This document shows positions 24,769 to 33,208 of a stretch of DNA of 64,000 nt, in pieces. Position 1 is the stretch's first letter. Each line of letters starts with the position of its first letter. Source of the stretch: Herbaspirillum sp. meg3 (GTDB taxonomy: Bacteria; Pseudomonadota; Gammaproteobacteria; Burkholderiales; Burkholderiaceae_D). The position numbers and the translations under genes were made by a program. Under the pieces are notes generated by a model. It was not told the DNA's origin. It saw nothing but the letters and a program-made list of their open reading frames with translations, and did not search any database. The DNA is taken from contig NZ_CP022736.1 in assembly GCF_002257565.1 (NCBI RefSeq), positions 1,302,001-1,366,000 on the forward strand, read 5' to 3'.

Positions 24769-26562
24769 ATGACTGCCTCAATTACCCAACTGGCGATCTA
24801 TCTGGTCGTCCTGCTTTTGCTGTCGGTGCCACTGGGCTGGTACATCGCCCGCGCGATGGAGGGCAAGTCCGCCGTCAATCGCCTGTTCGGCGGCATGGAG
24901 CATTTTCTCTATCGTCTGAGCGGTATCCGTACAGACGCCGAAATGGGCTGGAAGCAATACGCGCTGGCGATGCTGCTGTTCAACATCGTCGGCATGTTCG
25001 TCGTCTACGCCCTGCAACGTCTGCAACTGTGGCTGCCGCTGAACCCGGCCGGCATGGCTAACGTCAGTGCCGATTCATCGTTCAACACCGCCGTCAGCTT
25101 TGTCACCAACACCAACTGGCAGGGCTACGTCGGCGAAAGCACCATGAGCTACCTGACGCAGATGCTGGCGCTGGCGGTGCAAAACTTCTTCTCCGCTGCC
25201 ACCGGTATCGCCGTCGCCTTTGCATTGATCCGTGGCTTCGTACGTCACAGCAGCAAGAGCATCGGGAATTTCTGGGTCGACATGACGCGCTCCAGCCTTT
25301 ACGTGCTGTTGCCACTGTCGGTGCTGGTTGCCGTGGTGTTGATGAGTCAGGGCGTGATCCAGAACTTCAAATCCTATGTGGAAGTGTCTACGCTGGAAAC
25401 CACCGTCTACTCCGTGCCGCGTTTGGATCCGCAAGGCCAGCCGCTCAAGGATGAGAAGGGCAATCCGCTCGTCGATGAGATGAAGACCAGCAAGCAAACC
25501 TTGCCGATGGGCCCGGTCGCGTCACAGGAAGCCATCAAGATGGTCGGCACCAACGGCGGCGGTTTCTTCAATGCCAACTCGGCGCATCCGTATGAGAACC
25601 CGACACCGCTGTCGAACTTTGTGCAGATGCTGGCGATCCTGATCATTCCCGCTGCGTTGTGCACCAGCTTCGGCATGCTGGCCGGAGACCGGCGTCAGGG
25701 CTGGGCGATTCTGGCTGCGATGACGTTGCTGTTTATCGTCATGACGGTGACGGTGATGTACTTCGAGCAGCAGCCCAATCCGGCGCTTGCTGCGGCGCAT
25801 GCTGCGCAGGGCAATGGCATCAGCGGCATGATGGAAGGCAAGGAAACCCGCTTCGGCATCATCGCATCGAGCCTGTTTGCGGCAATCACGACGGCAGCAT
25901 CCTGCGGTGCGGTCAACGCCATGCATGACTCGCTGTCACCGCTGGGCGGACTGGTGCCGATGCTGCAGATGCAACTGGGCGAGGTGGTCTTCGGTGGCGT
26001 TGGTGCAGGTTTGTACGGCATGCTGATTTTCGCGGTGCTGGCGGTCTTCATCGCCGGGCTGATGATCGGCCGTACGCCGGAATACCTGGGCAAGAAGATC
26101 GGCGTGTTCGACATGAAGATGATGTCGATCGCCATCCTGATGACGCCTGCGCTGGTGCTGGTGATGACGGCGATTTCGGTGATGGTCGAAAACGGCCTGG
26201 CCGGTATCGCCAACCCCGGCGCACACGGTTTCTCGGAAATCCTCTACGCCTTCAGTTCGGCCGCCAATAACAACGGCAGCGCCTTTGCCGGCCTGTCCGC
26301 CAACACGCCTTACTACAACGTCATGACCGGCATCGCCATGTGGCTGGGCCGCTTCGGCATCATTGTTCCGGTGCTCGCCATGGCAGGTTCGCTGGCCGGC
26401 AAGAAGCGTCTGGCGGCAACTTCCGGCACCTTGCCGACGCACGGCCCGCTGTTCGTCACGCTGCTGATCGGCGCGGTGATCCTGGTCGGTGCATTGACTT
26501 ATGTCCCGGCGCTGGCGCTGGGTCCGGTGATCGAGCATCTGCAGATGCTGGCGATTCACTAA
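24769..26562 (+). CDS. kdpA: potassium-binding channel-like subunit KdpA
   Basis: The 597-residue membrane protein has the four pore-loop repeats of the SKT superfamily: SFVTNTNWQGYVGE, GTNGGGFFNANSAHPYENPT, SCGAVNAMHDSLSPLGG and AFSSAANNNGSAFAGLSANT. About ten helices are visible and length is normal. KdpA selects and conducts K+ in the high-affinity KdpFABC pump. It sits directly after kdpF, and the kdpB frame begins within 21 bases of its stop. Confidence 0.97.
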   Translation: MTASITQLAIYLVVLLLLSVPLGWYIARAMEGKSAVNRLFGGMEHFLYRLSGIRTDAEMGWKQYALAMLLFNIVGMFVVYALQRLQLWLPLNPAGMANVSADSSFNTAVSFVTNTNWQGYVGESTMSYLTQMLALAVQNFFSAATGIAVAFALIRGFVRHSSKSIGNFWVDMTRSSLYVLLPLSVLVAVVLMSQGVIQNFKSYVEVSTLETTVYSVPRLDPQGQPLKDEKGNPLVDEMKTSKQTLPMGPVASQEAIKMVGTNGGGFFNANSAHPYENPTPLSNFVQMLAILIIPAALCTSFGMLAGDRRQGWAILAAMTLLFIVMTVTVMYFEQQPNPALAAAHAAQGNGISGMMEGKETRFGIIASSLFAAITTAASCGAVNAMHDSLSPLGGLVPMLQMQLGEVVFGGVGAGLYGMLIFAVLAVFIAGLMIGRTPEYLGKKIGVFDMKMMSIAILMTPALVLVMTAISVMVENGLAGIANPGAHGFSEILYAFSSAANNNGSAFAGLSANTPYYNVMTGIAMWLGRFGIIVPVLAMAGSLAGKKRLAATSGTLPTHGPLFVTLLIGAVILVGALTYVPALALGPVIEHLQMLAIH

Positions 26563-26582
26563 TGTCTGAATTGGAGAAAAAC

Positions 26583-28751
26583 ATGGCAAATAGTCCTGCC
26601 AAAAAAGTTGTAACTCCGGCTGCTACGGTTGCTGCTACACAAGTGAGCACACCGACAGCATCCGGCGCGCAGTCCGCCACCAAATGGATGTTCGATCCGG
26701 CAATCGTCAAACCGGCCATGATCGACTCATTCCGCAAGTTGTCGCCACGCGCTCAGTGGCGCAATCCGGTGATGTTCGTGGTGTATCTCGGCAGCATCCT
26801 GACCACGCTCTTGTATGTGCAAGCGCTGAACGGTCAGGGCGAAGCGCCGGCCGGTTTCATCCTGGCCGTCGCGGTCTGGCTGTGGTTCACCGTCTTGTTT
26901 GCCAATTTCGCCGAAGCACTGGCGGAAGGCCGCAGCAAGGCGCAGGCAGCATCGCTGCGCAGCGCCAAGAAGAGCGTGGTTGCCAAGAAGCTGCAACGGG
27001 CAAACCGCGCTGACCGTTGCGAACTGGTGGAAGGTGCAAGCTTGCGCAAGGGTGACTTCGTGCTGATCGAAGCGGGCGATTATGTTCCCGCCGACGGCGA
27101 AGTGGTTGAAGGTGTTGCCACCGTTGACGAAAGCGCCATCACCGGTGAATCGGCACCGGTGATCCGCGAGTCGGGCGGTGACTTTTCTGCCGTCACCGGC
27201 GGTACTCGCGTGCTGTCGGACTGGATCATCGTGCGCGTCACGGTGAACCCCGGCGAAGCCTTCCTCGACCGCATGATCGCCATGGTGGAAAGCGCCAAGC
27301 GTCAGAAGACGCCTAACGAGATCGCACTGACCTTGTTGCTGGTTGCGCTGACCATCGTGTTCCTGCTGGTGACGGTAACCTTGCTGCCGTTCTCGGTGTT
27401 CAGCGTCAACGTTGCCCATGGCGGCTCGCCCGTCACCGTAACGGCGTTGATCGCCTTGCTGGTGTGCCTGATCCCGACTACCATCGGCGGCCTGTTGTCG
27501 GCCATCGGTGTGGCCGGCATGAGCCGCATGATGCAGGCGAACGTCATCGCCACCTCTGGCCGCGCAGTGGAAGCAGCAGGTGACGTTGATGTGTTGTTGC
27601 TGGACAAGACCGGCACCATCACCCTCGGCAATCGCCAGGCTTCGACCTTCCTGCCGGCCAACGGCGTGAGTGAACAAGAGCTGGCCGATATCGCCCAACT
27701 CGCTTCGCTCGCCGACGAAACACCGGAAGGCCGCAGTATCGTGGTGCTGGCCAAGAAGCGCTTCAACCTGCGTGAACGCGAGATGGCGACACTGGGCGCA
27801 GTCTTCATTCCCTTCACCGCGCAGACGCGCTTGTCAGGCGTCGACATCGGCAATCGCCAGATCCGCAAGGGTGCAGCCGATGCCATCCGCAAGCTGGCCG
27901 AGCAAGCCGGTCAACAGGTTCCGGCAGAAGTCGCTGCGGCCGTCGATATTGTCGCCCGTCGCGGCAGCACGCCGCTGGTGGTGGCCGAGACCGACGCATC
28001 CAACGGCTCAGTCCGTGTGCTCGGCGTGATCGAGCTGAAAGATATCGTCAAGGGCGGCATCAAGGAGCGTTTCTCCGAGCTGCGCCGCATGGGTATCAAG
28101 ACCATCATGATCACCGGCGACAACCGTCTCACCGCAGCGGCAATTGCGGCCGAAGCGGGCGTTGACGACTTCCTCGCCGAAGCCACGCCGGAGAACAAGC
28201 TGTCGCTGATCCGTCAGCATCAAAGCGAAGGCAAGCTGGTTGCAATGACCGGTGATGGCACCAACGACGCGCCGGCGCTGGCACAAGCCGACGTTGCGGT
28301 CGCCATGAACACCGGCACGCAAGCAGCGAAGGAGGCCGGCAACATGGTCGACCTGGATTCCAATCCGACCAAGCTGATCGAGATTGTCGAGATCGGCAAG
28401 CAGATGCTGATGACACGAGGCAGCCTCACCACCTTCAGTATCGCCAACGACGTCGCCAAGTACTTCGCCATCATCCCGGCGATGTTTGCGACCACGTATC
28501 CGCAACTGGCGGCGCTGGACATCATGCATCTGAACAATCCTTCGTCGGCGATCCTGTCGGCGGTGATTTTCAATGCGCTGGTGATCGTCGTGCTGATCCC
28601 TCTGGCCTTGCGCGGTGTGCGTTATCGGGCATTGGGCGCGGCCGTGCTGTTGCGTCGCAATCTGTTGATTTACGGTTTGGGCGGTTTGATCGTGCCGTTC
28701 GTGGGCATCAAGCTGATTGACGTGCTGCTCGGCGTATTCGGTCTGGCCTGA
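26583..28751 (+). CDS. kdpB: K+-transporting P-type ATPase subunit KdpB
   Basis: The 722-residue P-type ATPase is read from the ATG at 26583 with GGAG six bases upstream. An earlier ATG at 26562 overlapping the kdpA stop (TAATG) would add seven residues. The phosphorylated Asp341 is in LLLDKTGTITLGNR. The dephosphorylation motif ITGESAPV, hinge MTGDGTNDAPALAQADV and TM segment CLIPTTIGGLLSAIGVAG are intact. The N-terminal 30-40 residues are Ala/Thr-rich and longer than in E. coli. It energises K+ uptake through KdpA. Confidence 0.97.
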   Translation: MANSPAKKVVTPAATVAATQVSTPTASGAQSATKWMFDPAIVKPAMIDSFRKLSPRAQWRNPVMFVVYLGSILTTLLYVQALNGQGEAPAGFILAVAVWLWFTVLFANFAEALAEGRSKAQAASLRSAKKSVVAKKLQRANRADRCELVEGASLRKGDFVLIEAGDYVPADGEVVEGVATVDESAITGESAPVIRESGGDFSAVTGGTRVLSDWIIVRVTVNPGEAFLDRMIAMVESAKRQKTPNEIALTLLLVALTIVFLLVTVTLLPFSVFSVNVAHGGSPVTVTALIALLVCLIPTTIGGLLSAIGVAGMSRMMQANVIATSGRAVEAAGDVDVLLLDKTGTITLGNRQASTFLPANGVSEQELADIAQLASLADETPEGRSIVVLAKKRFNLREREMATLGAVFIPFTAQTRLSGVDIGNRQIRKGAADAIRKLAEQAGQQVPAEVAAAVDIVARRGSTPLVVAETDASNGSVRVLGVIELKDIVKGGIKERFSELRRMGIKTIMITGDNRLTAAAIAAEAGVDDFLAEATPENKLSLIRQHQSEGKLVAMTGDGTNDAPALAQADVAVAMNTGTQAAKEAGNMVDLDSNPTKLIEIVEIGKQMLMTRGSLTTFSIANDVAKYFAIIPAMFATTYPQLAALDIMHLNNPSSAILSAVIFNALVIVVLIPLALRGVRYRALGAAVLLRRNLLIYGLGGLIVPFVGIKLIDVLLGVFGLA

Positions 28752-28787
28752 TCCGGTTCTGCACTTATTCTGTACAAGGAGTTATTC

Positions 28788-29366
28788 ATGAAAACTTATT
28801 TGCGTCCCGCCGTTTCTCTGTTCATTTTCATGTCAGTGATCCTTGGTGGTATCTATCCTGCTGTCGTGACGTTGGTCGGGCAGGCCTTTTTCCCCAAGGA
28901 AGCAAACGGCAGCGTCATCGTGCGTGACGGCGTGCCGGTCGGTTCGGAACTGATCGGTCAAAATTTCACCGAGCCAAAATACTTCTGGGGTCGTATCTCT
29001 GCAACCGGCACGTTTCCGTATAACGGCATGGCTTCCGGCGGCAGCAATCTGGGGCCGCTGAATCCGGCGCTGGTGGATGCCGCGAAGGGAAGGGCTGAGG
29101 CTTTGCAGGCGGCTAATCCTGGTTCTGCCCGGGAGATTCCTGTGGATTTGCTGACCTCGTCGGCAAGCGGTCTGGATCCGCAGATCAGTCCAGCGGCAGC
29201 GGAGTATCAGGTCGTGCGGGTGGCGCAGGCGCGAGGTTTGTCTTTGGACAAGGTACGCGAGCTGGTGAAGGCGCAGACTGAGGCTCCGCAGTGGGGTTTG
29301 TTTGGGGAGCCTCGGGTGAATGTGCTGAAGTTGAATCTGGCGTTGGATGCGTTGAGCAAAACTTAA
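28788..29366 (+). CDS. kdpC: K+-transporting ATPase subunit KdpC
   Basis: The 192-residue protein has one N-terminal membrane helix (AVSLFIFMSVILGGIYPAVV) and a periplasmic domain. It carries the family motifs GSELIGQNFTEPKYFWGRIS, SGGSNLGPLNP and SASGLDPQISP. It completes the KdpFABC complex. ACAAGGAG precedes the start. The last 100 or so bases are unusually G+T-rich (hand count 42 of 60 at 29281-29340), directly before a dispersed repeat. A gap of 282 bases separates it from kdpD. Confidence 0.96.
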   Translation: MKTYLRPAVSLFIFMSVILGGIYPAVVTLVGQAFFPKEANGSVIVRDGVPVGSELIGQNFTEPKYFWGRISATGTFPYNGMASGGSNLGPLNPALVDAAKGRAEALQAANPGSAREIPVDLLTSSASGLDPQISPAAAEYQVVRVAQARGLSLDKVRELVKAQTEAPQWGLFGEPRVNVLKLNLALDALSKT

Positions 29367-29399
29367 GATGTTCTGTTTTATTGTTTTCTGTTTGCTTGC

Positions 29400-29586
29400 T
29401 TTTGCTTTTTGGTAGCTTCGGCGTTCGTTCTTCGGACGGACCGGGGTTGCCGGGGGCGGCTCGGCAGCCGCTCACTTTTCTTGGCGAAGCAAAGAAAGTG
29501 AGTAGCCGCCGGGCTACTCCCGGCTGGGTCGTCCGAAGAGAGAAACGTCGAAGCACCCTACAAAGCAAGGTCGGAACAAAACACAA
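29400..29586. repeat. dispersed intergenic repeat, copy 2 (kdpC-kdpD gap)
   Basis: The core GCCGGGGGCGGCTCGGCAGCCG and the following CTCACTTTTCTT block are shared with copy 1. TAGCTTCGGCGTTCG and TTCTTCGGAC on the left match, inverted, GTCCGAAGAGAG and AACGTCGAAGC on the right. The right end GCAAGGTCGGAACAAAAC is the inverse of the GTTCCGACTTGC terminus of copies 1 and 3. Base skew flips from G+T-rich to A+C-rich across this copy. The 148-codon ORF on the opposite strand is taken as spurious. Confidence 0.7.
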
Positions 29587-29648
29587 ACCATCCAAAACAT
29601 CATCAACACATCCGAAAAAAGCCCATTTCAAACTACAATACCCCCACC

Positions 29649-32363
29649 ATGCCCACCCGCCCCAACCCCGACGAACTGCTCGACCGCGTCATGCGCGACG
29701 AAGACCGTCAGGCGCGTGGTCGTCTCAAGATTTTCTTTGGCTCCTCCGCCGGCGTCGGCAAAACCTACGCCATGCTCGCCGCTGCACAAAACCTGCGTGA
29801 GCAGAATGAAGAGGTCATCGCCGGCATTGTAGAAACCCACGGCCGCGCCGATACCGAAGCCATGCTCGAAGGCATCGAGCGCTTGCCGCTGCGCAGTACG
29901 CAATACCGCGACCGTACACTGTATGAATTCGACCTCGATGCCGCACTCGAACGCAAACCGCACGTCATCCTGGTCGACGAGCTGGCGCATTCGAACATAC
30001 CCGGTTCGCGTCACGCCAAGCGCTGGCAAGACATCGAAGAGCTGCTGCATGCGGGTATCCATGTCTACACCACCGTCAACGTCCAGCACATCGAAAGCCT
30101 CAATGACGTAGTCGGACAGATCACCGGTATCCGTGTGCATGAGACGATTCCGGATCATGTCTTCGACGAAGCCGACGAGGTGACGCTGGTGGATCTGCCA
30201 CCTGACGAGCTGTTGCAGCGTCTCAAGGAAGGCAAGGTCTATCTGCCGCAACAAGCCGAGAAGGCCGGTCGTAATTTTTTCCGCAAAGGCAATCTGCTGG
30301 CGCTGCGAGAGATCGCTTTGCGCCGCACTGCCGACCGTGTTGATGCGGATATGCGCGAGTACCGCGCCGACCGCTCCATCGTGCAGCTGTGGCAAACCAA
30401 GGAACGTATCGTGGTCGCCATCGGCGCGCGTGCCGACGAAGACAAGCTGGTGCGTGCCGCTGCACGGCTGGCGGCTAAACTGCAGGCTGACTGGCTGGCG
30501 GTGCATGTGGATGCGCCGAGCTGGCCGCGCGTGACGCTGGCCGGGCGCGAACGGATCCTCAAGAATCTCAAGCTGGCACAATCGCTCGGCGCCGAAACCG
30601 CCAGTATCACCGGCGAAGACGTGGCGCAGGCGTTGGTGCAATTTGCGCGCAGCCGTAATGCCGGCAAACTGGTGATCGGCCAGTCGCATGGCCGCCGTTG
30701 GACGCATTGGACGCGCTGGTGGCGCAAGAATCTGGCCGAGCGCATCGGGGCCGAGGGCAAGGATATCGACGTCTATACCGTGGCGCGTCCGGCGAGTTCC
30801 GGGCAGGATGAAAGTCCGAGGCTTGCCGCAGAAGAAACGCGCGACGACAGCGGACGTTTGCGCCGCCGCCGCGGCTATCTATGGGCAACGGTCAGTTGTG
30901 CCGTAACAACTGCCTTGGCCTGGTGGCTGATCGCTTATCTGCATCCGGCCAATGTGATCATGCTGTATCTGGTCGGCGTGATGATCGTTGCGGTGCGCTA
31001 TGGTCGCTCAGCGTCGGCGTTGGCATCGATCCTGAGCGTGCTGGCTTTCGATTTCTTTTTCGTGGCGCCGCGCTTTTCGATCAGTGTGTCGGATGCGCAG
31101 TATCTGATTACCTTGATGGTGATGCTGGCGGTGTCGCTGTTCATCAGTTCGCTGGCATCGCGCATGCGGCATCAGGCTAACGTCGCGATGTTGCGTGAAG
31201 CACGCGCGGGCAACCTGTACATGCTAGGCAAGGAACTGGCGGCGGTGCTGACGCTGGAGCAGATCCTGGAAATCGGCCGGCGCCATCTCGGTGCGGTGTT
31301 TGGTGCAAAGACCGCATTCTGCCTGCCTGACAGCGGTGAGCACGTTCGTGTCGCCGCGCCGGAACAACATGACGCGCATGCCTTGCAGCAGATCGATCTG
31401 GGGGTCGCGCAATGGGTCTATGACAATGATCAGGCGGCCGGACATGGCACGGCGACTTTGCCGGCGGCCCAGGCCTTGTATCTGCCTTTGAACGCCACCA
31501 TGCGTACGCGCGGCGTACTGGCTTTTGTCGCTGACGATCCTTTGCAACTGGCCTTGCCGGAGAATCGGCAGATGCTGGAAATTTTCTGTTCACAGATCGC
31601 CATGGCCATCGAACGTCTGCACTACGCCGAAGTGGCGCAGGATGCGCTGGTCACGATGGAGTCGGAGCGCTTGCGCAATTCTTTGCTGTCGGCGATTTCG
31701 CACGACTTGCGCACGCCGCTGACTTCGTTGGTCGGCAGTGCCGAAGCACTGGCGCGGGTGCCTTCGCTGGGCGCGGATGAGCGCGAGATGGCCGTCACCA
31801 TCAGCGAGCAATCGCAGCGTATGTCAGGGTTGGTGGAAAACCTGCTCGACATGGCACGCCTGCAATCGGGGGGCATCACGCTCAACCGGCAGTGGAACTC
31901 GATAGAAGAAGTGGTCGGTACGGCGTTGCGCCTGCTGAACAAGACGTTGGGCGAGCGCCGTGTCGAGACGCATCTTCCGGTCGATTTGCCGCTGGTGCGG
32001 TTTGACGCGGTACTGATTGAGCGCGTCTTTGCCAATCTGATCGAGAACGCTGTCAAGTACGCGCCGGCCGGTGAAATCATCGTCGTTGATGCCAAAGCCA
32101 ACGCCGGCATGATGGAAATCAGCGTGATCGACCGCGGTCCGGGTTTCCCCGCAGGGATGGAAGAGCGCGCGTTTGAGAAATTCACGCGTGGCGATACGGA
32201 ATCGAGCACACCCGGAGTCGGCCTCGGCCTGGCAATCTGCCGTGCCATTGTTGATGCACATGGCGGTACGATACGGGCGCTGCCAGCCGATGGTGGCCGT
32301 GGCGCGCGCGTCTGTTTTACTCTGCCGCTCGAACAACCTCCGGCATTGCCGGAAGAGGATTAA
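29649..32363 (+). CDS. kdpD: osmosensitive K+ channel histidine kinase KdpD
   Basis: The 904-residue sensor has the KdpD domain with a P-loop variant (IFFGSSAGVGKTYAML, about 28-43). A universal-stress-protein domain (about 250-370) follows, then four clustered TM helices of the DUF4118 type (about 405-500), a GAF-like region, HisKA with His685 (SAISHDLRTPLTSLVGS), and a HATPase domain (NLIENAVKYAPAGE; GVGLGLAICRAIV). Length matches E. coli KdpD. It should phosphorylate KdpE when K+ is limiting. Its first codons (PTRPNPDELL) are encoded by a very C-rich stretch continuing the skew seen after the repeat. kdpE follows after 2 bases. Confidence 0.96.
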   Translation: MPTRPNPDELLDRVMRDEDRQARGRLKIFFGSSAGVGKTYAMLAAAQNLREQNEEVIAGIVETHGRADTEAMLEGIERLPLRSTQYRDRTLYEFDLDAALERKPHVILVDELAHSNIPGSRHAKRWQDIEELLHAGIHVYTTVNVQHIESLNDVVGQITGIRVHETIPDHVFDEADEVTLVDLPPDELLQRLKEGKVYLPQQAEKAGRNFFRKGNLLALREIALRRTADRVDADMREYRADRSIVQLWQTKERIVVAIGARADEDKLVRAAARLAAKLQADWLAVHVDAPSWPRVTLAGRERILKNLKLAQSLGAETASITGEDVAQALVQFARSRNAGKLVIGQSHGRRWTHWTRWWRKNLAERIGAEGKDIDVYTVARPASSGQDESPRLAAEETRDDSGRLRRRRGYLWATVSCAVTTALAWWLIAYLHPANVIMLYLVGVMIVAVRYGRSASALASILSVLAFDFFFVAPRFSISVSDAQYLITLMVMLAVSLFISSLASRMRHQANVAMLREARAGNLYMLGKELAAVLTLEQILEIGRRHLGAVFGAKTAFCLPDSGEHVRVAAPEQHDAHALQQIDLGVAQWVYDNDQAAGHGTATLPAAQALYLPLNATMRTRGVLAFVADDPLQLALPENRQMLEIFCSQIAMAIERLHYAEVAQDALVTMESERLRNSLLSAISHDLRTPLTSLVGSAEALARVPSLGADEREMAVTISEQSQRMSGLVENLLDMARLQSGGITLNRQWNSIEEVVGTALRLLNKTLGERRVETHLPVDLPLVRFDAVLIERVFANLIENAVKYAPAGEIIVVDAKANAGMMEISVIDRGPGFPAGMEERAFEKFTRGDTESSTPGVGLGLAICRAIVDAHGGTIRALPADGGRGARVCFTLPLEQPPALPEED

Positions 32364-32365
32364 TC

Positions 32366-33067
32366 ATGTTGGACCACGCAGGCAATATCGTTTTCGTCGA
32401 AGATGACGCTCACATCCGCAAGCTGGTGCGCGGTGCGCTCGAACAGGAAGGTTTCGTCGTCCACGAGGCACGCACTGCGCGAGAGGGTATGGTGGAAGCC
32501 GGCACCCGCAAACCGGATCTGGTGATCGTCGATCTCGGCCTGCCGGATCAGGACGGCAAGCAGGTTATTGCCGATATCCGATCATGGAGCGATGTGCCGA
32601 TCGTGATCCTGTCGGCGCGTACGCAGGAGGCAGAGAAAGTTGCAGCACTCGACGCCGGAGCCGACGATTACCTGACCAAGCCGTTCGGCGTACCCGAGTT
32701 GCTGGCGCGTATCCGTGCGCAACTGCGCCGACGCAGCCAGGCCAGTGCCGCCACCGGACGTTTCCGACTTGGCGATCTGCTGATCGACTTGCCGGCACGT
32801 ACTGCAAGCAAAGGCGGCGAGCCGGTGCATCTGACCCAGATTGAGCATCGCCTTATTTCCACCTTGTTACGCGATGCCGGACGCGTGATTACCCATCGTC
32901 AGCTACTTGCGGCAGGTTGGGGGCCGTCGCATACGGAGGATCATCATTACCTGCGCATTTACATGCAACGCCTGCGTCAGAAACTGGAGCAAGATTCCGC
33001 GCAGCCGAAATACATCCTGACGGAAATTGGTGTGGGATACCGTATCGTGAACGCGGAGCCGGGTTGA
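32366..33067 (+). CDS. kdpE: response regulator KdpE
   Basis: The 233-residue OmpR-class regulator has a receiver domain with the acidic pair E12-D13-D14 and phosphoacceptor Asp56 in DLVIVDLGLPDQDG. Conserved Ser/Thr and Lys lie in PIVILSAR and YLTKPFGVPELLARI. The C-terminal winged HTH runs from about residue 130 and contains LRIYMQRLRQKLEQD. It activates kdpFABC, probably through the T-rich site near 24491. The kdpDE pair lies downstream of kdpABC with its own gap, as in E. coli, although here a repeat separates the two blocks. Confidence 0.96.
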   Translation: MLDHAGNIVFVEDDAHIRKLVRGALEQEGFVVHEARTAREGMVEAGTRKPDLVIVDLGLPDQDGKQVIADIRSWSDVPIVILSARTQEAEKVAALDAGADDYLTKPFGVPELLARIRAQLRRRSQASAATGRFRLGDLLIDLPARTASKGGEPVHLTQIEHRLISTLLRDAGRVITHRQLLAAGWGPSHTEDHHYLRIYMQRLRQKLEQDSAQPKYILTEIGVGYRIVNAEPG

Positions 33068-33208
33068 GCTTCGAGTTAAAAAAGGGTGCCGAAAAGCGGC
33101 GAATTAAGGACCTTATTGGGTAACGACCAAAATTAAACGATTTTATGAAATAAATTCAATGTTTTAAATGCAACGTCCTCCTTTAAAATAAAAAAAACCG
33201 GAGACTCC

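Noticed and set aside
29185..29631. 148-codon frame on the minus strand covering the kdpC end and repeat copy 2
   Set aside because: It overlaps kdpC in antisense, and its Pro/Thr/Ser-rich composition follows from the local base skew.
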